Part shown: piece after piece, positions 54,949-63,471 of the stretch
How the letters are laid out: each line of letters begins with the position of its first letter
How positions within the stretch are numbered: position 1 is the first letter of the stretch
Assembly: GCA_029319145.1 (NCBI GenBank)
Contig: CP119753.1
Coordinates: forward strand, 3,844,001-3,908,000
From: Microbacter sp. GSS18
GTDB taxonomy: Bacteria; Actinomycetota; Actinomycetes; Actinomycetales; Microbacteriaceae
Direction of reading: 5' to 3'
Length of the DNA stretch: 64,000 nt
Translations under genes and position numbers: made by a program
Notes under the pieces: model-generated
Database searches by the model: none
What the model was told of the DNA's origin: nothing
Seen by the model: only the letters and a program-made list of their open reading frames with translations

Positions 54949-56304
54949 ATGAGGAACGCACCAAGAGCAGCACTGGCGTTCGGCGCCATCGCCATCACAT
55001 CCGCGCTCGCGCTGTCCGGCTGCGCCGGCGGCGGCGGCGACGAGGACACGTCGACCGGCGACGATACGACCCAGGATCAGTTCGACGAGGCGATGAGCAC
55101 GCCCACCGATCTGACCTTCTGGACGTGGGTCCCCGACATCGAGAACGAGGTCGCCCTCTTCGAGGCGGCCTACCCCGCGATGAATGTCACCGTCGAGAAC
55201 GTCGGACAGGGCCTCGAGCACTACCAGAAGCTCCGCAGCGCGCTGGAGGCAGGTCAGGGCGCCCCTGACGTCGCGCAGATCGAATACCAGTACATCCCGT
55301 CGTTCGTGCTGACCCAGTCGTTGCTGGATCTGCGGCCCTACGGAGCCGAGGACATCGCGGACGACTTCGTCGGCTGGGCGTGGAACCAGGTCTCGCCCGG
55401 CGATGAGGTGTGGGCGATCCCACAGGACGTCGGACCGATGGGGAACCTCTACCGCGAGGACATCCTCGCCGAGGCCGGCATCGACGAAGCGCCTGCGACG
55501 TGGGACGACTACGCCGCCGCGGCCAAGGCCGTCAAGGACGAGACGGGTGCGTACATCTCCAACCTCGGCGCCACGCAGGCCGGACAGATGATCGGCTTCA
55601 TGTGGCAGGCCGGTGTCAAGCCGTTCTCGTACGACGGCGAGGAGACCGTCGGGATCAGCGTCAACAGCGCCGAGGCCAAGGAGGTCGCCTCGTACTGGAC
55701 CGACCTGATCCAGCAGGATCTGATCTCGGTCGACGTCGACTTCAACGACCAGTGGTACCAGGGCCTGGCCAACGGCAAGTACGCGGGCTGGCTGACCGCG
55801 GCATGGGGTCCGATCTTCCTCCAGGGCACCGCGGCGGACACGTCGGGCCTGTGGCGCGCCGCACCGCTGCCGCAGTGGTCTGCCGGCGAGTCCGTCTCGG
55901 GAAACTGGGGCGGATCGTCGGACGCCGTTCTCGCGACGACCGAGAACCCGATCGCCGCGGCCGAGCTGGCGCGGTTCATCAACCACGACGAGGAGTCGGC
56001 GTTCAAGCTCGCGACGGAGCAGTTCCTGTTCCCGCCGCAGCTGTCGGTGCTCGAGGACCCGGCGTTCGCCGACCAGGAGCTGGAGTTCTACGGTGGCCAG
56101 CAGGTCAACGAGCTCTTCGCCGAGATCTCCGAGACGGTCGACACCGACTTCGAGTGGCTGCCGTTCATGGAGTTCGTCTACTCCAGCTACGAGGAGACCC
56201 TCGGCGCCGTCATCGCCGACAAGGGCGACATCTCGGTGGCGCTCGACAGCTGGCAGGACCAGCTGGTGAGCTACGCCGAGAGCCAGGGCTTCACTGTCCA
56301 GTGA
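54949..56304 (+). CDS. CUT1-type sugar-binding lipoprotein
   Basis: This 451-residue solute-binding lipoprotein has the lipobox LSGC with Cys25 and a Gly/Asp/Thr-rich linker. The mature protein starts TDLTFWTWVPDIENEVALFE, like other family-1 oligosaccharide binders, and includes GWLTAAWGPIFLQGTA. AAGAAGGAAGAAGG before the ATG is a purine-rich ribosome site. It shares the length of the 35975 protein but is only a distant relative. Followed by a strong hairpin, then two permease genes; no ATPase gene is present. Confidence 0.92.
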   Translation: MRNAPRAALAFGAIAITSALALSGCAGGGGDEDTSTGDDTTQDQFDEAMSTPTDLTFWTWVPDIENEVALFEAAYPAMNVTVENVGQGLEHYQKLRSALEAGQGAPDVAQIEYQYIPSFVLTQSLLDLRPYGAEDIADDFVGWAWNQVSPGDEVWAIPQDVGPMGNLYREDILAEAGIDEAPATWDDYAAAAKAVKDETGAYISNLGATQAGQMIGFMWQAGVKPFSYDGEETVGISVNSAEAKEVASYWTDLIQQDLISVDVDFNDQWYQGLANGKYAGWLTAAWGPIFLQGTAADTSGLWRAAPLPQWSAGESVSGNWGGSSDAVLATTENPIAAAELARFINHDEESAFKLATEQFLFPPQLSVLEDPAFADQELEFYGGQQVNELFAEISETVDTDFEWLPFMEFVYSSYEETLGAVIADKGDISVALDSWQDQLVSYAESQGFTVQ

Positions 56305-56311
56305 TGCTCCC

Positions 56312-56342
56312 GTGGGCGCCCGTCCCACGGGCGGGCGCCCAC
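56312..56342 (+). other. Intra-operon hairpin after binding-protein gene
   Basis: An 11-bp stem (56312-56322 with 56332-56342), loop of 9, lies 7 bases after the binding-protein stop and has no T-run. It parallels the hairpin after the binding protein at 23186. Confidence 0.65.
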
Positions 56343-56368
56343 CCGGCTCACACCCGAAAGGATCGATC

Positions 56369-57331
56369 GTGACCCACACAGAAGCCATCACGACGGCAGG
56401 GGGGACCGGCAGGTCCGTGCGCCACAAGCAGCGACTGACCCCGGTCAAGAAGAAGCAGTACCTCGCGGCGTACCTCTTCATCCTCCCGTTCTTCGTCGTG
56501 TTCATCACGATGCTGGTCATCCCGCTCGTGTACTCCGGCTACCTCAGCCTGTTCCAGAGCAAGCTCATCGGCGGTGAGGTGTTCGCCGGCTTCGACAACT
56601 ACGTGCGCGCGCTCACCGACTCGGCCTTCCTGGCGAGCATCGGCCGCATGGCGCTGTTCTTCGTCGTCCAGGTGCCGATCATGCTCGGTCTCGCCCTCGC
56701 GTTCGCCCTCGCCCTCGACAGCGGCCGGGCCCGCTGGTCCAAGGGCGCACGACTGTTCATCTTCATGCCCTACGCCGTGCCCGCCGTCGTCGCCACGCTG
56801 ATGTGGGGATACCTGTACGGCCCGGACTTCGGACCGATCGCGCAGATGGCGCGGGCGGTCGGCTTCGGCACGCCGGAGTTCCTGTCGCCCGAGAACATCC
56901 TCGGATCGATGATGAATATCGTCACGTGGGAGTTCGTCGGCTACAACATGATCATCATGTACGCCGCCCTGCGGTCGATCCCGTCGGAGCTGTACGAAGC
57001 GGCGGAGATCGACGGCGCCGGCCAGTTCCGCATCGCGTGGAACATCAAGATCCCCGCGATCCGGCCGGCGATCATGCTGACCGTGATCTTCTCGGTGATC
57101 GGCACGTTCCAGCTGTTCAACGAGCCCAGCCTGCTGAATGCGATCGCGCCGGCGGCGATCACCAACTCGTTCACACCGAACTACTACGCCTACAACCTCG
57201 CCTTCATCAACCAGGAGCTCAACTACGCGGCGGCGATCGCGTTCATCCTGGGACTGGTCATCGCGATCGTGTCGTACATCGTCCAGCTCGGCTCGCAACG
57301 CCGCGAGCGCCGTGAGAGGAGCGCCGCATGA
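56369..57331 (+). CDS. CUT1 ABC permease (MalF-like)
   Basis: This 320-residue permease has six helices after a Lys/Arg-rich N-terminus (RHKQRLTPVKKKQYLAAYLF), and the EAA loop SELYEAAEIDGAGQFRIAW. The GTG at 56369 follows GAAAGGA; the longer frame from 56312 would run through the hairpin. Its stop overlaps the ATG of the next permease. It passes sugars delivered by the binding protein to the cytoplasm. Confidence 0.92.
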   Translation: MTHTEAITTAGGTGRSVRHKQRLTPVKKKQYLAAYLFILPFFVVFITMLVIPLVYSGYLSLFQSKLIGGEVFAGFDNYVRALTDSAFLASIGRMALFFVVQVPIMLGLALAFALALDSGRARWSKGARLFIFMPYAVPAVVATLMWGYLYGPDFGPIAQMARAVGFGTPEFLSPENILGSMMNIVTWEFVGYNMIIMYAALRSIPSELYEAAEIDGAGQFRIAWNIKIPAIRPAIMLTVIFSVIGTFQLFNEPSLLNAIAPAAITNSFTPNYYAYNLAFINQELNYAAAIAFILGLVIAIVSYIVQLGSQRRERRERSAA

Positions 57332-58254
57332 GCGCCACCGAGACCCGTGAGGTCGTCATCAAGGGCGCTCGCGGCGCCGCCCGCCGCAAGGCGCGGGCAT
57401 ACAACCCTGCGAAGCGGCGCAACTGGCTGCTGACCGTCCTGCTCTGGCTGTGCGTGCTGTACTTCGTGCTGCCGCTGTGGTGGCTGCTGGTGTCGTCGAC
57501 CAAGGACAACGCGGCGCTGTTCTCCACCTTCGGGCTGTGGTTCGGCGGTGATCTGTCGCTGTGGGAGAACCTGCAGACCCTGTTCACCGTCCGCGGCGGG
57601 ATCTTCCTGCGCTGGCTGCTGAACACCGTGGTGTACGCGGTCGTCTCGGCCACGGGAGCGACGATGCTCGCCGCGATGGCCGGCTACGCCTTCGCGAAGT
57701 ACAAGTTCCCCGGCGACAAGGTCCTCTTCAGCGTCACACTCGGGGCGATCATGATCCCGCTCACGGCGCTGGCCCTGCCCACGTACCTGCTGTTCTCGCG
57801 GATGGGCCTGACCGACACCCCGTGGGCGATCATCATCCCGTCGCTGGTCAGCCCGTTCGGCGTCTACCTCATGCGCGTGTACGCGGCGGATGCGATCCCG
57901 GACGGCCTCATCGAGGCGGCACGCGTGGACGGCGCCGGCGAGTTCCGCATCTTCTGGCAGGTGGGGCTGCGGCTGCTCGGTCCCGGGCTCGTGACCGTCT
58001 TCCTGTTCTCGCTGGTGGCGACGTGGAACAACTACTTCCTGCCGCTGATCATGCTCAACAGCTCTGATCTGTACCCGATCACGGTCGGGCTCGCGCAGAT
58101 CCAGTCGGCGGCGACCGCCGGCGGCGGCGCCCAGGCGCTCTTCTCGACGGTCATCACCGGGGCGTTCGTCTCGATCCTGCCGCTGATCATCGCGTTCCTG
58201 TTCCTGCAGCGGTACTGGCAGAGCGGGCTCGCGACCGGCAGCGTGAAGGAGTAG
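57328..58254 (+). CDS. CUT1 ABC permease (MalG-like)
   Basis: This 308-residue permease has six helices, beginning after a basic N-terminus at NWLLTVLLWLCVLYFVLPLWWLL, and the EAA loop DGLIEAARVDGAGEFRIFW. The start overlaps the previous stop (ATGA). The gap to GH42-3 is two bases, with a GAAGGAG site inside the permease 3' end, so import and hydrolysis are tightly linked. Confidence 0.92.
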   Translation: MSATETREVVIKGARGAARRKARAYNPAKRRNWLLTVLLWLCVLYFVLPLWWLLVSSTKDNAALFSTFGLWFGGDLSLWENLQTLFTVRGGIFLRWLLNTVVYAVVSATGATMLAAMAGYAFAKYKFPGDKVLFSVTLGAIMIPLTALALPTYLLFSRMGLTDTPWAIIIPSLVSPFGVYLMRVYAADAIPDGLIEAARVDGAGEFRIFWQVGLRLLGPGLVTVFLFSLVATWNNYFLPLIMLNSSDLYPITVGLAQIQSAATAGGGAQALFSTVITGAFVSILPLIIAFLFLQRYWQSGLATGSVKE

Positions 58255-58256
58255 CG

Positions 58257-60269
58257 ATGGTCATCCGATTCGGCGGCGACTACAACCCGGAGCAGTGGCC
58301 CCGCGAGGTGTGGGACGAGGACGTCGCCCTCATGCGGCGCGCGGGCGTCACGACGGCCACGGTCGGCGTGTTCTCCTGGGCGCGCCTCGAGCCGCGCCCG
58401 GGGGAGTACGACTTCGCCTGGCTGGACGAGCTTCTCGACCTGCTCCACGACGGCGGGGTCCGCGTTGACCTCGCCACCGCGACGGCGTCTCCGCCACCGT
58501 GGCTGGCCGCGCGGCACCCCGAGACGCTGCCGGTCACCGAGGAGGGCGTCGTCCTCGCGGTCGGGAGCAGGCAGCAGTACTGCCCCAGTTCGCCGGTCTA
58601 CCGCGAGCGGGCGCGGATGCTCGTGGAGCGTCTCGTCGAACGCTACGCGCAGCATCCGGCCCTCGAGCTGTGGCACGTGAACAACGAGTACGGGTGCCAC
58701 GTGAGCCGCTGCTACTGCGATGTTTCCGCAGCGGCGTTCCGGGCGTGGCTGGAGGCCAAGTACGGGTCCGTCGGGGCGCTCAACGCCGCGTGGGGCACGG
58801 CGTTCTGGTCGCAGCGCTACGACTCGTTCGACGAGGTCTCGCCGCCGCGCGCCGCGCCGTCGTTCCGCAACCCCACGCAGCTGCTCGACTTCGACAGATT
58901 CTCGAGCGACGAGCTCATGGCGTGCTACGACGCCGAGGCGGCGATCATCCGGGAGCACTCGGACCTGCCGATCACGACGAACTTCATGGGGTTCTTCAAG
59001 CCCGTGGACTACTGGAAGTGGGCTTCGAGGGTCGACATCGTCTCTGACGACGCCTATCCCGATCCTGCCGACCCGACCTCCACCGCCTACGCCGCCATGG
59101 TGCGCGATCTGATGCGATCGCTCGGGCGCGGAGCGCCATGGCTGCTGATGGAGCAGGCGCCGAGCGCCGTGAACTGGCGCACTCGGAACGCCCCCAAAGC
59201 GCCCGGTCAGATGAGGGCGTGGTCGTACCAGGCGGTCGCGCGCGGTGCTGACGGCATCCTGTACTTCCAGTGGCGGCAGTCCGCGGCGGGAGCCGAGAAG
59301 TTCCACTCCGGCATGCTTCCGCACGGGGGCACCGACACGCGGGTGTGGCGTGAGACCGAGCGGCTCGGAGGCGAGCTCGCCGCGCTCTCGGGGCCCGGAG
59401 CGGGGATCGAGGGCCGAGAGGTGCCGGCCCGCGTGGCCATCGCGTTCGACTGGGACAGCTGGTGGGCCGTCGAGCAGGAGGCGGCGCCGGTGCGGATCTC
59501 ATACGTCGAGGTCGTGTTCGCGTGGCACCGCGCCCTGTCGTCACTGGGGCTGGTCGTCGACTTCGTAAGAGCGGGAGACGACCTGTCCGGGTACGGAGTG
59601 GTCGTCGTTCCGGCCCACGCCGTGACGACCGAGGCCCAGGGCGAGAACCTCGCGGCATACGCGCGCGACGGCGGCACGCTCGCCGTCGGGTTCGCCAGTG
59701 CCCTCACCGATGAGAACCTGCACATCCGGCTCGGGGGCTACCTCGGCGAGCCGCTGCGTGCCGCGCTCGGCGTGTGGATCGAGGAGTTCGCTCCGCCCGC
59801 GGGGCCCGACCTCGCCGCGACCGGGGAGGCGCCGCCGCCGCCGCTCGCGCTGTCGGGCGACGTGCTGGGCGGCGCCGTCTCGGCCTCGACGTGGGGCGAG
59901 TTCGTGCGCGTGGCGGACGCCGACGTGGTCGGTGTGTTCGACGATGGCGTGCTCGCCGGGTGGCCGGCGGTGACGTGCCGAGCGGCAGCCGGCGGCCGTG
60001 GCGCGGCATGGTACGTCGCGACGCTGCCCGATCCTGAGCCGCTCGCGCGGCTGGCGCGGAGCCTGGCCGATTCGGCCGGGCTGGATCTTCCGGGCGGCGT
60101 CGACCACGGCGCGGACGTGGAGGTGGTCCGGCGCGGCGACGCGACGTTCGTCATCAATCACGGCGCCGATGTCGCGGAGATCAGCCTCGAGGGCACAGAC
60201 CTGCTCACCGGCGCCCCGGGGCGAGGGATGCGGCTGCCGGCACAGGGCGTCGCGATCCTGCGCGATTGA
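58257..60269 (+). CDS. GH42 beta-galactosidase, classic zinc type (GH42-3)
   Basis: This 670-residue beta-galactosidase opens with the well-known GGDYNPEQWP. Acid/base Glu144 is in VNNEYG, and nucleophile Glu299 in LLMEQAPS. Cysteines 109, 147, 152 and 154 match the zinc cluster of Thermus/Bifidobacterium-type GH42. It differs clearly from GH42-1 and GH42-2, which lack this cluster, so it may cut different linkages (for example beta-1,3 or beta-1,4 galactosyl). It is the last gene of the LacI-4-controlled operon, followed by a strong hairpin. No signal peptide. Confidence 0.95.
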   Translation: MVIRFGGDYNPEQWPREVWDEDVALMRRAGVTTATVGVFSWARLEPRPGEYDFAWLDELLDLLHDGGVRVDLATATASPPPWLAARHPETLPVTEEGVVLAVGSRQQYCPSSPVYRERARMLVERLVERYAQHPALELWHVNNEYGCHVSRCYCDVSAAAFRAWLEAKYGSVGALNAAWGTAFWSQRYDSFDEVSPPRAAPSFRNPTQLLDFDRFSSDELMACYDAEAAIIREHSDLPITTNFMGFFKPVDYWKWASRVDIVSDDAYPDPADPTSTAYAAMVRDLMRSLGRGAPWLLMEQAPSAVNWRTRNAPKAPGQMRAWSYQAVARGADGILYFQWRQSAAGAEKFHSGMLPHGGTDTRVWRETERLGGELAALSGPGAGIEGREVPARVAIAFDWDSWWAVEQEAAPVRISYVEVVFAWHRALSSLGLVVDFVRAGDDLSGYGVVVVPAHAVTTEAQGENLAAYARDGGTLAVGFASALTDENLHIRLGGYLGEPLRAALGVWIEEFAPPAGPDLAATGEAPPPPLALSGDVLGGAVSASTWGEFVRVADADVVGVFDDGVLAGWPAVTCRAAAGGRGAAWYVATLPDPEPLARLARSLADSAGLDLPGGVDHGADVEVVRRGDATFVINHGADVAEISLEGTDLLTGAPGRGMRLPAQGVAILRD

Positions 60270-60285
60270 CTCCCCGCGGGGAACA

Positions 60286-60322
60286 CGGATGTCCGGGCCG
60301 GTGGGTGCGGCCCGGACATCCG
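60286..60322. terminator. Bidirectional hairpin between GH42-3 and MFS porter
   Basis: A perfect 14-bp stem (60286-60299 with 60309-60322), loop of 9, lies between two convergent genes. No T-run, but symmetric position suggests it serves both. Confidence 0.65.
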
Positions 60323-60330
60323 TCATCGCA

Positions 60331-61767
60331 TCAGTGGGTCAGTCGCTCGCGGCGGGGGACCGTGCGGATCGCCTGGGTGCGGAAGTCCTCCTCGAGGGTC
60401 TCCAGCGAACGCCCCTTCGTCTCGGGAACGGCGCGCCACACGAAGATCAGCGAGATGAAGTTCACCGCGGCGAACAGGAGGAACGTGGGGGTCGATCCGA
60501 GACCCTCGACGATGATCGGGAACACGAACGAGATCGCGGCATTGACCGTCCAGAGCACGAACACGGCGAGTCCCATTGCGAGGCCTCGGATCGCGAGCGG
60601 GAAGATCTCACTCAGCAGCAGCCACACGCACGTGCCGATGAACGCCTGCACGAAGGCGACGAACAGCATCATGAACGCCAGGATCGTATAGCTGGTCGCG
60701 TCCGACGGCGGCAGCGTGAAGACGAGGGACAGTGCGAGCTGCGACCCGACGACGCCGCCGAAGCCGATCATGAGCATGACGCGGCGACCGACGAAGCCGA
60801 GCAGCCAGATGCCGAGGATCGTCATCGTCACGCTCGTGACACCCACGCCGATCGTGGCGATGAGGGCCGCCTGGTCGCCGAGACCCGAGCGGGTGAGGAT
60901 GCTGGGCGCGTAGTAGTTGACCGTGTTGACGCCGGTCGCCTGCTGCACCGCAGCGAGACCGAAGCCGATCCACAGCAGGCGGCGCATCCATCTGTTCGCG
61001 CGCAGCGCGCGCCACGCGTGCTTGCGGCTGTTGCCCTCGGCCTTGGCCGTCGCGACGATCTCGGAGAGCTCTTCGTCGATCTCGTCTTCGCTGCGGCTGA
61101 AGGTCAGGACCTTGCGTGCCTGCTCGCTCTGACCGCGAGCGCCGAACCACCGCGGGGACTCCGGCAGCAGGAACATGCCGATCAGCAGGGCGACCGCGGG
61201 GATGGCGGCGACGGCGAGCATGATCCGCCACACGTGCGCGCCTTCGATGGTGACCGCCAGCAGCGCGTTGATCGCGAACGCAAGCATCTGACCGGTGACG
61301 ATCATCAGCTCGTTGATCGTGACCATGCGGCCGCGCTTCTCGGCCGGCGCCATCTCGGCGAGATAGAGAGGAGCCGAGACGGCTGCCGCGCCGACCCCGA
61401 AGCCGAGCAGGATGCGCGCACCGACCATGATCTCGACGTTCGGGGCGATCGCACACAGGACCGCGCCGACGAAGAAGATCAGCGCGCACACGATGAGGGC
61501 CTTCTTGCGGCCTAGGGCATCGGCGATGCGGCCGCCGAGCAGGGCGCCGAACGCGGCGCCCGGGAAGAGCAGTGAGCTGACGACCCAGGCTTCCTCGACC
61601 GCGTTCATGGCGAGGTCGTCGCGCATATAGAGGAGCGCACCCGAGATCACACCGGTGTCGTAGCCGAAGAGCAGGCCGCCGAGGGTGGAGATGATCGTCA
61701 GCTTGACGAGGAAGCCCTTGCGCCGGGAGACGGACGGGGCGGCAGCGGAAGTTGTGGATTGAGACAC
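60331..61767 (-). CDS. MFS sugar porter (IolT-like inositol transporter)
   Basis: This 478-residue 12-helix major facilitator of the sugar-porter family imports a sugar or inositol with protons. It has LFGYDTGVISGALLY (helix 1), GGRIADALGRKKAL, LLPESPRWFGARG after helix 6, LQQATGVNTVNYYAP-type region (written here AAVQQATGVNTVNYYAP) in helix 7, and VPETKGRSLETLEEDF at the C-terminus, all diagnostic. The GTG at 61767 follows AAAGGAG with 8-base spacing; longer starts lack support. The GntR-type operator at 61820 suggests that its substrate is an inositol. A second uptake route besides the ABC importer. Confidence 0.93.
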   Translation of the reverse strand: MSQSTTSAAAPSVSRRKGFLVKLTIISTLGGLLFGYDTGVISGALLYMRDDLAMNAVEEAWVVSSLLFPGAAFGALLGGRIADALGRKKALIVCALIFFVGAVLCAIAPNVEIMVGARILLGFGVGAAAVSAPLYLAEMAPAEKRGRMVTINELMIVTGQMLAFAINALLAVTIEGAHVWRIMLAVAAIPAVALLIGMFLLPESPRWFGARGQSEQARKVLTFSRSEDEIDEELSEIVATAKAEGNSRKHAWRALRANRWMRRLLWIGFGLAAVQQATGVNTVNYYAPSILTRSGLGDQAALIATIGVGVTSVTMTILGIWLLGFVGRRVMLMIGFGGVVGSQLALSLVFTLPPSDATSYTILAFMMLFVAFVQAFIGTCVWLLLSEIFPLAIRGLAMGLAVFVLWTVNAAISFVFPIIVEGLGSTPTFLLFAAVNFISLIFVWRAVPETKGRSLETLEEDFRTQAIRTVPRRERLTH

Positions 61768-61819
61768 GGGAGGCGCTCCTTTGCGTGATTCGTTTCGTAT
61801 GACTACACCGTCTGCGTAT

Positions 61820-61831
61820 TTGTCCGAACAT
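61820..61831. promoter_or_regulatory. GntR-type operator before MFS porter
   Basis: TTGTC-CG-AACAT, one mismatch from WTGTC-NN-GACAW, 53 bases before the porter start on the minus strand. Confidence 0.62.
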
Positions 61832-61863
61832 ACTGTCATACCTGCCCGGGGTCCGCAACCGAC

Positions 61864-61902
61864 TTGACGAGCACCTCCGTATATGTGAGTATGTCAGGAC
61901 AA
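61864..61902 (+). promoter_or_regulatory. Promoter and GntR-type operator before tautomerase
   Basis: TTGACG (61864-61869) and GAGTAT (61887-61892) have a 17-base spacer. ATGTC-AG-GACAA (61891-61902), identical to the iolC site, overlaps the -10 and expected start point; the GAGGAGG ribosome site and ATG follow about 20 bases later. Confidence 0.68.
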
Positions 61903-61923
61903 AGTCCCGATTGAGGAGGACCC

Positions 61924-62340
61924 ATGCCTCTCGTCCGCATCGACCACAGTGACGCCCGATCGAACCCGGCGGAGCTGGCATCCGCCATTCATGACGCCAT
62001 CGTCGAGGTCTACGGCATCCCGGTGCGCGATCGCTTCCAGGTCGTCACCTCCCGGCCCGCGACGACGATCGTCGCCGAGGATGCCGGCCTCGGGTTCGAA
62101 CGCACCGACCCCGTGATCATCCAGATCTTCACGCAGCGCGGTCGCAGCGATGAGGACAAGCAGCGCCTCTACGCAGAGATCGCCGCGCGGCTCGGTGAGG
62201 TCGGGGTTGCGCCGGAGGACGTCTTCATCGGCTACGTCGAGAACGGTCCGCAGGACTGGTCGTTCGGATTCGGACGTGCCCAGTACATGACCGGCGAGCT
62301 CGCCGTGCCCTCTGCCGGTCCGACCGTCACCCACGCCTGA
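61924..62340 (+). CDS. Tautomerase-superfamily protein
   Basis: This 138-residue protein belongs to the 4-oxalocrotonate tautomerase/MIF-like superfamily. Pro2, directly after the start Met (MPLVRID), is the expected catalytic base. The length and the segments RDRFQVVTSRP and VFIGYVENGPQDWSFGFGRAQ are typical of the longer, two-subdomain tautomerases. The enzyme would interconvert keto and enol forms. It is preceded by the same operator as iolC and followed after 10 bases by a transaldolase gene. A role in isomerising a keto-inositol or 2-deoxy-keto-acid intermediate is a reasonable guess but unproven. Confidence 0.87.
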   Translation: MPLVRIDHSDARSNPAELASAIHDAIVEVYGIPVRDRFQVVTSRPATTIVAEDAGLGFERTDPVIIQIFTQRGRSDEDKQRLYAEIAARLGEVGVAPEDVFIGYVENGPQDWSFGFGRAQYMTGELAVPSAGPTVTHA

Positions 62341-62350
62341 GGAGGCCGCG

Positions 62351-63433
62351 ATGACCCTGATGGCCGATGCCGCCGCCCGCCCCTTCGCGCGAGCTGCAGA
62401 GCGCTTTCCCACCGCGCTGTGGAACGACTCCGCCGACCCCGACGAACTGCGCCGCTCGATCGCGTTGGGTGCGGTCGGTGCGACGTGCAACCCGGTGATC
62501 GCGCTCACCGCGATCCGCAACCACCCCGACGTGTGGGCGCCGCGCCTGCGCGCTCTCGCGGATGAGCATCCGACCTGGGGGGAGTCGCAGCTCGGCTGGC
62601 AGGCGGTCAAGGAGCTCTCCATCCAGGCGGCGCGGCTGCTCGAGCCTGCCTTCCTGGCGAGCGGCGGCCGTGACGGACGTCTCTCGATCCAGACCGATCC
62701 GCGACTGCACCGAGACGTCGACGCCCTCGTCGCCCAGGCCGTCGAGTTCTCGCAGCTCGCCCCGAACATCATCGTCAAGATCCCCGCCACCGCGCCGGGC
62801 ATCGCCGCGATGGAGGAAGCGGCGTTCCGCGGCGTCAGCATCAACGCGACGTTGAGCTTCACCGTGCCGCAGGCCGTCGCCGTGGGCGAGGCCCTCGAGC
62901 GCGCGCTCGACCGCCGACGCGACGGGGAGCTGCCCGAGCGCGAGTTCGGCCACGTCGTCACGATCATGGGCGGCCGCCTCGACGACTGGCTCAAGGCGTG
63001 GACCGCGAAGAATCGCATCCTGGCCACTCCCGGAGCCCTCGACTGGGCCGGCGTCGCCGCGCTCAAGAAGGCGCACCGCGTCTTCCGTGAGCGCGGCTTC
63101 CGCAGCCGCATGCTGTCGGCGGCGTTCCGCAATCACCTGCAGTGGTCCGAGCTCGTCGGGGGAGACCTCGTCGTCTCTCCGCCCTTCGACTGGCAGCACC
63201 GCATCGATGCGAACGTCATCCCGGCCGAGGATCGCATCGACGTGCCGGTGCCGGCAGAGATCCTGGACGAACTGATGTCGCTCAGCGAGTTCCGCCGCGC
63301 CTACGACGTCGACGGGATGCGCGCCGACGAGTTCGCCGACTTCGGGGCCGCGCGCAACACCCTTCGTCAGTTCCTCGACGCCGACGCTCAGCTCGACGCG
63401 CTGGTACGCGACATCCTCGTTCCCGCGGCCTAG
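62351..63433 (+). CDS. Transaldolase-family protein
   Basis: This 360-residue class I aldolase of the transaldolase type has GATCNPVIAL (like the TSNP loop) and the Schiff-base Lys143 in NIIVKIPAT, followed by INATLSFTVPQAV. It would cut or transfer a three-carbon keto unit. Enzymes of the pentose phosphate pathway are usually housekeeping; this one is in a unit with a tautomerase under an inositol-type operator. It may therefore act on a specific catabolic intermediate. GAGGAGG precedes the ATG by 6 bases. There is no sign of frameshift. Confidence 0.88.
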   Translation: MTLMADAAARPFARAAERFPTALWNDSADPDELRRSIALGAVGATCNPVIALTAIRNHPDVWAPRLRALADEHPTWGESQLGWQAVKELSIQAARLLEPAFLASGGRDGRLSIQTDPRLHRDVDALVAQAVEFSQLAPNIIVKIPATAPGIAAMEEAAFRGVSINATLSFTVPQAVAVGEALERALDRRRDGELPEREFGHVVTIMGGRLDDWLKAWTAKNRILATPGALDWAGVAALKKAHRVFRERGFRSRMLSAAFRNHLQWSELVGGDLVVSPPFDWQHRIDANVIPAEDRIDVPVPAEILDELMSLSEFRRAYDVDGMRADEFADFGAARNTLRQFLDADAQLDALVRDILVPAA

Positions 63434-63471
63434 GGTTGCGCCGGCGCGGCCGAACCGAGAGGATCCGAACC

